7,189 bases of DNA from Firmicutes bacterium UBA7709 (GTDB lineage Bacteria; Bacillota_A; Clostridia; Peptostreptococcales; Anaerovoracaceae). Positions 1 to 6,337 of this stretch are shown piece by piece. The notes below the pieces were generated by a model that was not told the origin of the DNA, ran no database searches, and saw nothing but the letters and a program-made list of their open reading frames with translations. The stretch's first letter is position 1, and each line of letters begins with the position of its first letter. A program made the position numbers and the translations under genes. Where the stretch lies: the NCBI GenBank assembly GCA_002482405.1, contig DLFX01000279.1:4963-12151 (forward strand), given 5' to 3'.

Positions 1-1017
1 GAAAGCGGATACAAGCCCGCCGCAAAAAAAGTTTTCAGTAAAAAAAGCACGATTATCGGCTTGATACTGTTCGCTCTGATCATGTTTTATCAGAGCACTT
101 TTGTCTCTGAAATCCAAATCACAGGCTATGAAAAATTTACCGAAGCGCAGATCAGGGACAGCCTCAGGGCGGCGGGACTATACGAAGGCTGCAGTAAAAG
201 CGTCGATCTGGCGAAAGTGAAACGGCATATTTATCAGGATCTTGATAATATTGCCTGGGTTGGGGTAAAATATATAGGAAATTTGGCAGAAGTCTCCATC
301 GTTGAAGGAAGTATCACCCCCAAGCCAGTCGACAAGTCAAAGCCCTGCGATATCGTGGCGGATAAAGAGGGCTACATCGAAAAGACCATACCCAAGGACG
401 GAGTTGCAACGGTACTCCCGGGGACATATGTGAAACCGGGAGACATTCTGATTGCAGGGACGATACCGCTTCACAGCACAGCCTACGGAACCCCATCTGT
501 CGATATCACAGAGCGGTATGTCCACGCCTACGGGGAGGTTTACGCCAAAGTGCCTTACCGCCTTGTATATCATCAGGAAAGATACGATTACATCAAAGAG
601 CCTACCGGCAGGAGCATATCCGGCATTCATCTGGAAATCGGGGGTTTTAAAATCAATACGGCGCGGGTATTTTATGACTATATGAATTCCGTCTATGAGG
701 AAAGGCCCCTGTTCCATACGGTGCGTCCGATCCCCATGACCCTTGGAATCGTAAGGATCAGCGAGGTTAATGTGACGAAACAGGAGAGAAGCCGGGATGA
801 GCTCACAAAGGATGCAAACCGGCTGGCGAGGCAGGCAATAAAAGAAAAAGTGCCCGAAACCGCACAAATTCTAAATAAAAGTTTGAAGTTTTCCCCGGAA
901 GAAAATATAATAGGAGTAACCATAATGCTGGAGGCGTTGGAAAAAATCGGCGTAGAAAAGGAGATTGTGCTTGGAAACCCCACTGATAGAGGAACTGAAG
1001 ATAAAGATAGATCATGA
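1..1017 (+). CDS. yqfD: Sporulation protein YqfD (3' part, N-terminus outside window)
   Basis: The frame is open from base 1 and encodes about 338 residues before the TGA at 1015-1017. The family is usually near 400 residues, so roughly 60 N-terminal residues lie outside the window. A lysine-rich stretch is followed by one membrane segment (bases about 52-110, IIGLILFALIMFYQ). Next is a region resembling the POTRA/FtsQ fold (EIQITGYEKFT...IRDSLRAAG, then IAWVGVKYIGNLAEVSIVEG). A segment ending in YVKPGDILIAGTI looks like a lipoyl/barrel-sandwich motif. The rest would lie on the far side of the membrane. YqfD proteins are expressed during sporulation in Bacillus and Clostridia, under sigma-E in B. 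subtilis, but their molecular role is poorly defined. Position directly before phoH is the standard arrangement. The fold comparisons are my inference; the family call rests on overall sequence and neighbourhood. Confidence 0.88.
   Translation, partial: ESGYKPAAKKVFSKKSTIIGLILFALIMFYQSTFVSEIQITGYEKFTEAQIRDSLRAAGLYEGCSKSVDLAKVKRHIYQDLDNIAWVGVKYIGNLAEVSIVEGSITPKPVDKSKPCDIVADKEGYIEKTIPKDGVATVLPGTYVKPGDILIAGTIPLHSTAYGTPSVDITERYVHAYGEVYAKVPYRLVYHQERYDYIKEPTGRSISGIHLEIGGFKINTARVFYDYMNSVYEERPLFHTVRPIPMTLGIVRISEVNVTKQERSRDELTKDANRLARQAIKEKVPETAQILNKSLKFSPEENIIGVTIMLEALEKIGVEKEIVLGNPTDRGTEDKDRS
960..973 (+). promoter_or_regulatory. Ribosome binding site fixing the phoH TTG start
   Basis: GGAG at 960-963 sits 7 nt before the TTG at 971-973. 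It is only 1 nt before the alternative in-frame TTG at 965, too close to serve it. No in-frame ATG or GTG exists nearby. The site therefore supports translation from 971, inside the last codons of yqfD. Confidence 0.65.
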
Positions 1018-1957
1018 ACAGGATACGGATGAACTGTTTGGAAATCTGGATGTAAACCTAAAAATAATCAAAGATAATTACGACGTGGAGATCGTACAGC
1101 GTCAGGATGAGATCATCATCAAGGGAAAAGAGGCGGAGAAGGCTCAAAAGGTCATCGTGGAGCTTCTGGGAATCCTGGAATCCGGAGAAATTCTCGACGC
1201 ACAGAAGGTAAACTACGTAATCAGCCTGAGCGACAAGGGGCTGTCCTATAAGGACAGCAACATCAATAAGGACGTCATCTGCTTCACTCACAGAGGGAAA
1301 CCGATCAAGCCAAAGACCTTGGGGCAGACAGCTTATGCCCAGAGCATCAAAAAACACGATGTAGTGTTCGGCGTCGGTCCGGCGGGAACAGGGAAAACCT
1401 ATATCGCCGTGGCAATGGCCATCAACGCTTTTAAGAATAAAGAAGTACAGAAAATCATACTGGCAAGGCCCGCCGTTGAAGCGGGTGAGCGGCTGGGTTT
1501 CCTGCCGGGGGACCTGCAGGAAAAGGTAGACCCATATTTAAGGCCGCTTTACGACGCCCTTTATGACATATTGGGCAGGGACAGCGCGCTCCGGCTGAAG
1601 GAGAAGGAAGTCATCGAGGTAGTGCCGCTGGCCTACATGCGGGGACGCACCCTGGACAATTCCTTTATCATACTTGATGAAGCGCAAAATACGACAAAAG
1701 AACAGATGAAGATGTTTCTGACCAGACTGGGCTTCGGCTCAAAGGCGGTGGTCACCGGCGACATCACCCAGATCGACCTGCCGAGAGGAAAGAAGTCGGG
1801 CCTGGTTGACGCAGTCAGGGTCCTTGACAAGGTGGATGAAATCGAATTCTGCTTTTTGAAGGACGCGGACGTGGTAAGGCATGCGCTGGTCAGAAGGATC
1901 ATCGTAGCATATGAAAGATATGCGAAGGAACATCCGGAACAGGAGGGAGAAGAATGA
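971..1957 (+). CDS. phoH: PhoH family ATPase (YbeZ-like)
   Basis: A cytoplasmic P-loop ATPase of 328 residues from the TTG at 971, matching the usual 310-330 of this family. An N-terminal KH-like segment (about residues 15-65, LKIIKDNYDVEIV...) precedes the PhoH ATPase domain. Walker A is GVGPAGTGKT at residues 134-143; Walker B is ILDEAQN at 234-240; VTGDITQIDLP follows as the downstream conserved motif. The first 47 nt overlap yqfD, and the last 4 nt overlap ybeY as ATGA, so translational coupling on both sides is likely. E. coli YbeZ is encoded next to ybeY and has been linked with YbeY in rRNA maturation and RNA metabolism. The exact reaction of PhoH proteins is unsettled. In Bacillus a pgpH/yqfF gene normally follows; here it is missing. 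Confidence 0.95.
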   Translation: METPLIEELKIKIDHEQDTDELFGNLDVNLKIIKDNYDVEIVQRQDEIIIKGKEAEKAQKVIVELLGILESGEILDAQKVNYVISLSDKGLSYKDSNINKDVICFTHRGKPIKPKTLGQTAYAQSIKKHDVVFGVGPAGTGKTYIAVAMAINAFKNKEVQKIILARPAVEAGERLGFLPGDLQEKVDPYLRPLYDALYDILGRDSALRLKEKEVIEVVPLAYMRGRTLDNSFIILDEAQNTTKEQMKMFLTRLGFGSKAVVTGDITQIDLPRGKKSGLVDAVRVLDKVDEIEFCFLKDADVVRHALVRRIIVAYERYAKEHPEQEGEE

Positions 1958-2409
1958 ACCTCATATTCAGCGACGAACGAATGCCGGGCCAAATTGTGAT
2001 CGATCACATGATCCAGGCCGCCGAATTATGCCTGAGAGAGGAAGCTCTTGATCCGGAACCGGTGGAAATCAGCGTGACCTTTGTCAGTACCGAGGAGATA
2101 CATGAATTGAATAACGTCTATCGCGGCAAGGATTCTGTAACGGATGTCCTGTCTTTTCCGCAGTATGAGAGCACGGACGAGATGCGCCGCGTCGAGGGGA
2201 TTTTATGCCTTGGAGACGTGGTGATCTGTCCGGAACAGGCGCTGCTGCAGGCGGACGAATTCGGGCATTCCGGTGAGAGAGAGCTCGTCTATCTTTTCGT
2301 TCACAGCGTTTTTCATCTTTTGGGATACGACCACCTGGAGGAAGCAGACAAGTGCGAGATGAGAGCGCGGGAAGAAAAGATCATGAGTCAGATCGGACTT
2401 ACAAGATAG
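1954..2409 (+). CDS. ybeY: Endoribonuclease / rRNA maturation factor YbeY
   Basis: A protein of 151 residues, the normal length for YbeY (UPF0054). The signature zinc-binding motif H-x3-H-x5-H is complete: H117, H121 and H127 in HSVFHLLGYDH. The conserved upstream block DSVTDVLSFP and a following LGDVVIC are also present. YbeY is a single-strand-specific endoribonuclease acting in 16S rRNA 3'-end maturation and 70S quality control. The start ATG at 1954 overlaps the phoH stop (ATGA) and has a strong purine-rich site, AGGAGGGAGA, at 1941-1950. Adjacency to phoH and nearness to era fits the known YbeY-YbeZ-Era functional group. Nothing in the sequence suggests loss of function. Confidence 0.97.
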   Translation: MNLIFSDERMPGQIVIDHMIQAAELCLREEALDPEPVEISVTFVSTEEIHELNNVYRGKDSVTDVLSFPQYESTDEMRRVEGILCLGDVVICPEQALLQADEFGHSGERELVYLFVHSVFHLLGYDHLEEADKCEMRAREEKIMSQIGLTR

Positions 2410-2412
2410 GGG

Positions 2413-2436
2413 CTGTCGGATCGGGTTGACCGGCAG
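2413..2436 (+). other. Small hairpin in the ybeY-cdd gap
   Basis: CTGTCGG (2413-2419) can pair with CCGGCAG (2430-2436) through one G-U pair, leaving a 10-nt loop. No U-tract follows, so it is not an intrinsic terminator. It may be a weak mRNA structure before cdd or chance. Confidence 0.2.
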
Positions 2437-2466
2437 ACCTGTTCAGAGTAGATTGGAGGTTTTGAT

Positions 2467-2844
2467 ATGAAGTACAGAGAGCTTTATCGAACAGCGCAGC
2501 AGGTGGTTCAGTACGCGTATGCGCCTTATTCCCGCTTTAAGGTGGGAGCCGCCCTTTTGACGAAATCCGGCGAGGTGTTCACTGGCGTCAATGTTGAAAA
2601 TTCCTCCTTTGGCGCTACGATCTGCGCGGAGCGGACGGCCTTTGTCAAGGCTGTTTCCGAGGGGTTTCGGGAGTTCGACGCCATCGCTGTCGTCTCATCG
2701 GACGGGGAGGCTTATCCCTGCGGCATCTGCAGACAATTTATGTTTGAATTCGGCGACGAGTTGAAGGTTATCACAGGTGAAGACGAAGATCACCTTCACA
2801 TTAAAGAAATCAAGGAACTGCTGCCGGATGGCTTCCGGCTGTAA
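2467..2844 (+). CDS. cdd: Cytidine deaminase
   Basis: A protein of 125 residues, the size of the homotetrameric Bacillus-type enzyme. It hydrolyses cytidine and deoxycytidine to uridine and deoxyuridine plus ammonia in pyrimidine salvage, in the cytoplasm. The catalytic zinc motifs are intact: ATICAERTA gives Cys53 as a zinc ligand and Glu55 as proton shuttle, and PCGICRQ gives Cys85 and Cys88. The substrate-binding NVEN is at 42-45. The N-terminal APYSRFKVGAALL and C-terminal ELLPDGF are typical. GGAGG at 2455-2459 lies 7 nt before the ATG. cdd commonly sits directly before era in Firmicutes; the usual dgkA gene between ybeY and cdd is absent, with only a 57-bp gap. A 7-bp direct repeat (GTAAGCA twice, 2841-2854) spans the stop codon. 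Confidence 0.97.
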   Translation: MKYRELYRTAQQVVQYAYAPYSRFKVGAALLTKSGEVFTGVNVENSSFGATICAERTAFVKAVSEGFREFDAIAVVSSDGEAYPCGICRQFMFEFGDELKVITGEDEDHLHIKEIKELLPDGFRL

Positions 2845-2860
2845 GCAGTAAGCAGTTCAA

Positions 2861-2911
2861 GTTTAGGCAAAATTTAAAGGAATGATACATTTCATGAAAT
2901 TTTGCCCAAAC
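2861..2911. repeat. Long imperfect inverted repeat (hairpin 1) after cdd
   Basis: Perfect 10-bp arms GGCAAAATTT (2866-2875) and AAATTTTGCC (2897-2906) are extended outside by GTTT (2861-2864) with AAAC (2908-2911). Inside, GGAATG (2879-2884) can pair with CATTTC (2888-2893), including one G-U, around an ATA loop. The result is a 51-nt near-continuous stem. No run of T follows, so a normal Rho-independent terminator is unlikely. It could be an mRNA processing or stability element, or a copy of a small interspersed repeat. Confidence 0.6.
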
Positions 2912-2962
2912 CAAAACTTTGTTTTGCAAATAAGCAAAGTTTTGGAATTAATAAAGTTTTAG
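2894..2962 (+). CDS. Possible 22-codon leader-type small ORF before era
   Basis: ATG at 2894 opens a frame of 22 codons (starting MKFCPNQNF) that ends with TAG at 2960-2962, overlapping the era ribosome binding site. AAAGGA at 2876-2881 is a poor, distant binding site 12 nt upstream. The frame runs through both inverted repeats. That layout would allow coupling of its translation to era. However, such short frames arise easily by chance in AT-rich DNA and I recognise no homologue. Treat as speculative. Confidence 0.12.
   Translation: MKFCPNQNFVLQISKVLELIKF
2911..2945. repeat. Perfect 11-bp inverted repeat (hairpin 2) before era
   Basis: CCAAAACTTTG (2911-2921) and CAAAGTTTTGG (2935-2945) are exact reverse complements separated by 13 nt. 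The loop allows two or three further pairs. The structure abuts hairpin 1, and AAAGTTTT recurs at 2953-2960 just before the era ribosome binding site. There is no downstream T-tract, so a terminator is not favoured. An operator or RNA control element upstream of era, or part of a repeated element, are alternatives. Confidence 0.6.
2924..2952 (+). promoter_or_regulatory. Weak sigma-A-like promoter candidate for era
   Basis: TTGCAA (2924-2929), a 17-bp spacer and ATTAAT (2947-2952) match the -35 and -10 consensus at 4 of 6 positions each. The gap is AT-rich and the largest between genes here, so an internal promoter for era is plausible. The match is weak and lies partly inside hairpin 2. Confidence 0.2.
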
Positions 2963-2970
2963 GAGAATAG

Positions 2971-3870
2971 ATGAAGTCAGGATTTATAGGAATCATAGGC
3001 AGGCCCAACGTCGGCAAGTCAACTTTGCTGAACGCGATTCTCGGCGAAAAGATCGCTATCACGACGGACAAGCCACAGACCACCAGGAACAGCATCCGGG
3101 GCATTTACACCAGGCACAGCGGCAGGGAAGACGACTGCCAGATGATCTTTATCGATACGCCGGGCATACACAAGCCGAGGAACAAGCTGGGCGGCTACAT
3201 GACGGAAATGGCCATCAACACCTTTAAGGAAGTGGAGGTCGTTGTTTTTATCGTGGACGACGAACTCTCCGCAGGCCCGGGGGACAAGTATATCGTCGAC
3301 CTGCTGAAGGATGTCGACACGCCTGTCTTTCTGGTGATCAATAAAATCGATAAGCTGGAGCCGGAAAAATATAAGAGAATCTTTGAAGAATATCAGGAGT
3401 TGGGGATTTTTGCCGACATCATCGGAGTATCGGCCCTTTCGGGAAAGAATGTGGACGTTTTACTGAAAAAAATTGAAGAACGGCTGGGAGAAGGGCCGAT
3501 GTATTTCCCCGAGGACATGGTCACCGACCACCCCGAACGCTTCATCGTAAGCGAGCTCATCCGGGAGAAGGTATTGCTTTATCTGGACGAGGAAGTTCCC
3601 CATGGCGTCGCCGTCGAACTGGAAAGCTATAAAGAGGAGCCGAATATCACGAGGATCGGCGCCGTAATATACTGTGAGAAGAAATCTCACAAGGGTATCA
3701 TCATAGGAAAAGAAGGAAAGAAGCTGAAGGGCATCGGAAAGAGCGCCCGGCTGGAGATCGAAGGGCTGCTTGGAACGAAGGTTTTTCTGGAACTGTGGGT
3801 AAAGGTGAAGGAGAATTGGAGGGACAACGATTTTGCTCTGAGCAATTTCGGATATACAAAAGAATTATAG
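2971..3870 (+). CDS. era: GTPase Era
   Basis: A full-length Era of 299 residues, an essential GTPase that binds the 3' end of 16S rRNA and helps 30S subunit maturation. GTPase motifs occur in order: G1 GRPNVGKST (10-18), switch I TTR at 37-39, G3 DTPG (62-65), G4 NKID (124-127) and G5 SAL (154-156). The C-terminal KH RNA-binding domain (about 195-299) carries IIIGKEGKKLKGIG at 243-256. It ends in the family-typical WVKVKENWRDND...LSNFGY. AGGAG at 2961-2965 is 5 nt before the ATG. Era is a reported YbeY partner in E. coli, so its place near phoH-ybeY is functionally coherent. The next gene begins only 23 bp downstream and is not the usual recO or yqzL. Confidence 0.98.
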   Translation: MKSGFIGIIGRPNVGKSTLLNAILGEKIAITTDKPQTTRNSIRGIYTRHSGREDDCQMIFIDTPGIHKPRNKLGGYMTEMAINTFKEVEVVVFIVDDELSAGPGDKYIVDLLKDVDTPVFLVINKIDKLEPEKYKRIFEEYQELGIFADIIGVSALSGKNVDVLLKKIEERLGEGPMYFPEDMVTDHPERFIVSELIREKVLLYLDEEVPHGVAVELESYKEEPNITRIGAVIYCEKKSHKGIIIGKEGKKLKGIGKSARLEIEGLLGTKVFLELWVKVKENWRDNDFALSNFGYTKEL

Positions 3871-3893
3871 CCGTTCAACTAAGGGGGAGTCAA

Positions 3894-5549
3894 ATGAAAA
3901 ATCGTATCAATTTATTGTTAATGGCGTCAATACTGTGTGTCGGATCGGTGCTGTGCATTCCTCAGACGGCCTATGGGGCTGATTATACCCCCGGACAGTC
4001 TCTGGTTGCCGAGGATCAGGTCAAGGCAAGCAGGGGACTGAACTTTCCCGGATTGGATATCACCTGGCTTGACTTGGGAGATAATCACCTCATATCCTAT
4101 TCCTCCATGCCGGATCAGTTTTCGGAAGGAATTTTTACCATGGATTTGGGCGATGCTAACGGAAGAAAAAGCGTTGCCTTCGATGCCTCAGGAAAAATCA
4201 TATCGACGGGGAACTATGACGAGGTACACCTGTTTTCCGATGGAATGGCTTTGGTTCGGAAGTATCTTCCGCGAGAAACGGAAGTACAGCCGGGGCAGCT
4301 TTCCGCGCCTCCCGGTTACCAGACCGGATATATCGACAAGGAGGGCAGGGAAGTGATCCCCCTGGGTAAGCTGGACGGCCTTGAACATGAATTTTATGAA
4401 GGCTTTGCAGTCATCGGCGGATATGATCAAAAGAAAGGCTTCATCGATAAGACCGGCGAAATCGCCATTCCGCAGATCTATCTGAATGCGGGAGATTTTT
4501 CCGAGGGACTCGCTCCGGTACAGAGCGCGGAAACGAAGCTTTGGGGTTATATCGACAACGCCGGATCTCTGGTCATTCCCATGGAATTTGAAACGGCGGA
4601 GCCTTTCCATGAAGGGCTCGCTTATGTGTGTAAGGGCGGACTGGCAGGCTATATCGATAAAAGCGGAAAAACAGCAATCGATTTTCAGTTGAAGCCTGAA
4701 GAAAATCCAGGCGCCGTGGACAGGAACTTTCATGATGGTCTGGCGGCAGCACCGGACGCTTCCGGGAAATACGGCTATATTGACAAGTCCGGAGCATTTG
4801 CGATTCCAGCCAAGTACAGGAGCGTTGAGCCCTTTACGGGAGGACTGGCCTTTGTCACGTCGGAAAATCCGGCGTATACCGGCGGATACGGTTCCGGCTT
4901 CCTGATCGACCGTCAAGGCGAGAGGATCACTCCGCTGTGGTATTACAGCCACTACGTGGGAGAGACGGCGGAAGAAGGGCTGATCCGGGTGATTTATCCC
5001 TATGGGCCTTCGTCGAACGAATCCATCGCCGTGCTCAATCAGTACGGGGCCGAGGTCATTCCCGCGTCCTTGAATATAGAGAACATCAGCCCCTTTAACG
5101 GAGGCGCCGCGCTGCTGATCGGCTCCGGCAAAGACGGAGAGATGACGGCAGGGCTGGTAAAGAAGCCCGAAAACATCGATGAAAAGAAGAGCGGAAGTCT
5201 GATCAAGGTATTGATCGACGGGAAACGGCTGGATTTTACGGATACAGACCCCGTGATCGAGAATTCCAGGACCCTTGTTCCTATGAGGGCCATCTTTGAA
5301 AGCCTTGGAGCCCAGGTGAGCTGGGATGCGGAAAGCCTCACCGCCACAGGGACGAAGGACAGTATCGCGGTATCTCTGAAAATCGGAGACAAGAAAGGAT
5401 ATATCAACGGAAAAGCCGTGGATCTGGACGTTCCGGCCAGGATACAGAATGCGAGGACGATGGTTCCCATCAGATTCATAGCCGAAAGCTTCCAAGCTGA
5501 TGTGTCATGGAGCGATGAGAACAGGACGATCAGCATCGAAACGAAGTAA
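3894..5549 (+). CDS. Secreted WG-repeat protein with C-terminal copper-amine-oxidase-N-like (stalk) domain
   Basis: A 551-residue predicted exported protein of unknown function. Residues 1-29 form a signal peptide (KNR, hydrophobic core LLLMASILCVGSVLCI, cleavage near AYGA/D); no good lipobox is visible. Residues about 96-410 hold degenerate WG repeats. Cores are GYIDKEG (145), GFIDKTG (182), GYIDNAG (218), GYIDKSG (252 and 294) and GFLIDRQG (335), with weaker ones near 96 and 380. F-x-E/D-G-L-A phrases alternate with them (76, 114, 167, 202, 238, 279, 314, 401). Residues 437-551 match the Cu_amine_oxidN1 type, with two internal copies, RTLVPMRAIFESLGA (459-473) and RTMVPIRFIAESFQA (521-535). 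Both modules are common in clostridial surface proteins, and a binding or scaffold role is inferred. GGGGGAG at 3883-3889 supports ATG 3894; it starts 23 bp after era and ends 10 bp before recO. Composition resembles its neighbours. Confidence 0.9.
   Translation: MKNRINLLLMASILCVGSVLCIPQTAYGADYTPGQSLVAEDQVKASRGLNFPGLDITWLDLGDNHLISYSSMPDQFSEGIFTMDLGDANGRKSVAFDASGKIISTGNYDEVHLFSDGMALVRKYLPRETEVQPGQLSAPPGYQTGYIDKEGREVIPLGKLDGLEHEFYEGFAVIGGYDQKKGFIDKTGEIAIPQIYLNAGDFSEGLAPVQSAETKLWGYIDNAGSLVIPMEFETAEPFHEGLAYVCKGGLAGYIDKSGKTAIDFQLKPEENPGAVDRNFHDGLAAAPDASGKYGYIDKSGAFAIPAKYRSVEPFTGGLAFVTSENPAYTGGYGSGFLIDRQGERITPLWYYSHYVGETAEEGLIRVIYPYGPSSNESIAVLNQYGAEVIPASLNIENISPFNGGAALLIGSGKDGEMTAGLVKKPENIDEKKSGSLIKVLIDGKRLDFTDTDPVIENSRTLVPMRAIFESLGAQVSWDAESLTATGTKDSIAVSLKIGDKKGYINGKAVDLDVPARIQNARTMVPIRFIAESFQADVSWSDENRTISIETK
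4179..5123 (+). repeat. Degenerate WG-type repeat array inside the secreted protein
   Basis: Codons 96-410 of the secreted protein encode about six clear and two weak repeats, spaced about 34-46 residues apart. Each has a G-[YF]-I-D-x-x-G core followed by a short [IV]-[IP] strand, and most are preceded by an F-x-[ED]-G-[LF]-A phrase. Repeats differ at the DNA level, so this is an old expansion and not recent tandem duplication. Confidence 0.85.
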
Positions 5550-5559
5550 GGATAATAAA

Positions 5560-6315
5560 ATGTACACGGATACGGAAGGAATCATTTTCAGACAGGTTAA
5601 AACCGTCAACGGACGCAGGATGGTCCTTTTGTTTTCGCAGAAATTCGGCAAGATCAGCGCGGGAACCAGCATCAGCGAAAAGGGGAAGAACAAATCCTCC
5701 CTTGCCATGCGTCCCTTTACATACGGGAGATATGAGCTCTACAAAAACAGGGACAGTTACCATATCAACAGCACCGAGGTGATCAAGAGCTATTACGGCA
5801 TCGGCGAGGATGTTGAAAAATACATGTGCTGCTCCTATGTGCTGGAATTCACTGAGAAGCTGCTTCAGGAGGAAGCGCCGGCAACCGGAATATTCCGGAT
5901 GATACTGGACTTTTTCGACATCATGGAAAGGCGTTCCAAAAAATATTACTCCCTGATCCTGGCCTATCAGCTGAAAGTCTTGCAGGAGGCCGGCAGCATG
6001 CCCCAGGTGAACCGGTGCGTGCTCTGCGGGTCGAAGGAGGAGGAACCTGCCCTTTTCAGCGTAAAGGAGGGCGGGATCATCTGTGAAAGATGCGGCTCAA
6101 ATTTTGCGAATAATGAGAATGATGCGTTGATTTATACTGTAAATTTTGGTATAGTTAATATATTGCGATATATTTTTGATAACCCGTTAAAAAGCTTTGA
6201 AAATCTGGCATTGGATGATAAAATCCAAAGACAGCTCGGCAGGATCGTCAAAAGCTATATAGCATACCATCTTGATATCGGCGAACTGAAGAGCGAAGGC
6301 TTTTTAACCGAATAA
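5560..6315 (+). CDS. recO: DNA repair protein RecO
   Basis: A protein of 251 residues, normal for RecO, which binds single-stranded DNA and SSB and with RecR loads RecA in recombinational repair. The N-terminal OB-fold is recognisable (EGIIFRQVKTVNGRRMVLLFSQKFGKISAGT). A helical middle follows, and then a four-cysteine zinc site of the Gram-positive type: C153-x2-C156 (CVLCG) and C175-x2-C178 (CERCG). The ending YIAYHLDIGELKSEGFL fits the family C-terminus. The ATG at 5560 has a modest site, TAAGGA, overlapping the stop of the preceding gene, which suggests coupled translation. An earlier in-frame ATG at 5500 lies inside the previous gene and would add residues the family lacks. Codons from about 6121 to 6235 turn markedly AT-rich compared with the rest. 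Confidence 0.96.
   Translation: MYTDTEGIIFRQVKTVNGRRMVLLFSQKFGKISAGTSISEKGKNKSSLAMRPFTYGRYELYKNRDSYHINSTEVIKSYYGIGEDVEKYMCCSYVLEFTEKLLQEEAPATGIFRMILDFFDIMERRSKKYYSLILAYQLKVLQEAGSMPQVNRCVLCGSKEEEPALFSVKEGGIICERCGSNFANNENDALIYTVNFGIVNILRYIFDNPLKSFENLALDDKIQRQLGRIVKSYIAYHLDIGELKSEGFLTE
6127..6155 (+). promoter_or_regulatory. Candidate sigma-A promoter inside recO, facing the DUF4342 gene
   Basis: TTGATT (6127-6132, 4 of 6 consensus), a 17-bp spacer and TATAGT (6150-6155, 5 of 6) form a promoter-like pair. A TGG immediately before the -10 gives an extended -10 (TGnTATAGT). It lies in an AT-rich patch of recO, about 180 bp before the next start codon. It could drive the DUF4342 and glycyl-tRNA synthetase genes separately from the upstream block. 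Sequence match only. Confidence 0.4.
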
Positions 6316-6337
6316 TATTTAAAATGGAGGTAAGATT

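Noticed and set aside
61..63. TTG at 61 as the start of yqfD.
   Set aside because: The frame is open back to base 1, the membrane segment begins before this codon, and there is no ribosome binding site.
2426..2454. Promoter-like TTGACC-N17-TAGATT before cdd.
   Set aside because: Transcription would start near 2461, after the GGAGG at 2455-2459, leaving cdd without its ribosome binding site.
2861..2945. Intrinsic terminator after cdd.
   Set aside because: The stems are AT-rich and neither is followed by a T-run; the structures are reported as inverted repeats instead.
3795..3893. Upstream GTG at 3795 as the start of the WG-repeat gene.
   Set aside because: It would overlap era by 76 nt, lacks a binding site and would bury the signal peptide; ATG 3894 has a purine-rich site and a clear signal sequence.
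4188..5495. A 435-codon open frame on the minus strand opposite the WG-repeat gene.
   Set aside because: The plus strand encodes a signal peptide, repeats and a recognisable C-terminal domain with ribosome binding site. The minus frame shows no recognisable domain and is explained by repeat codon bias (GAT/GAC and ATC codons).
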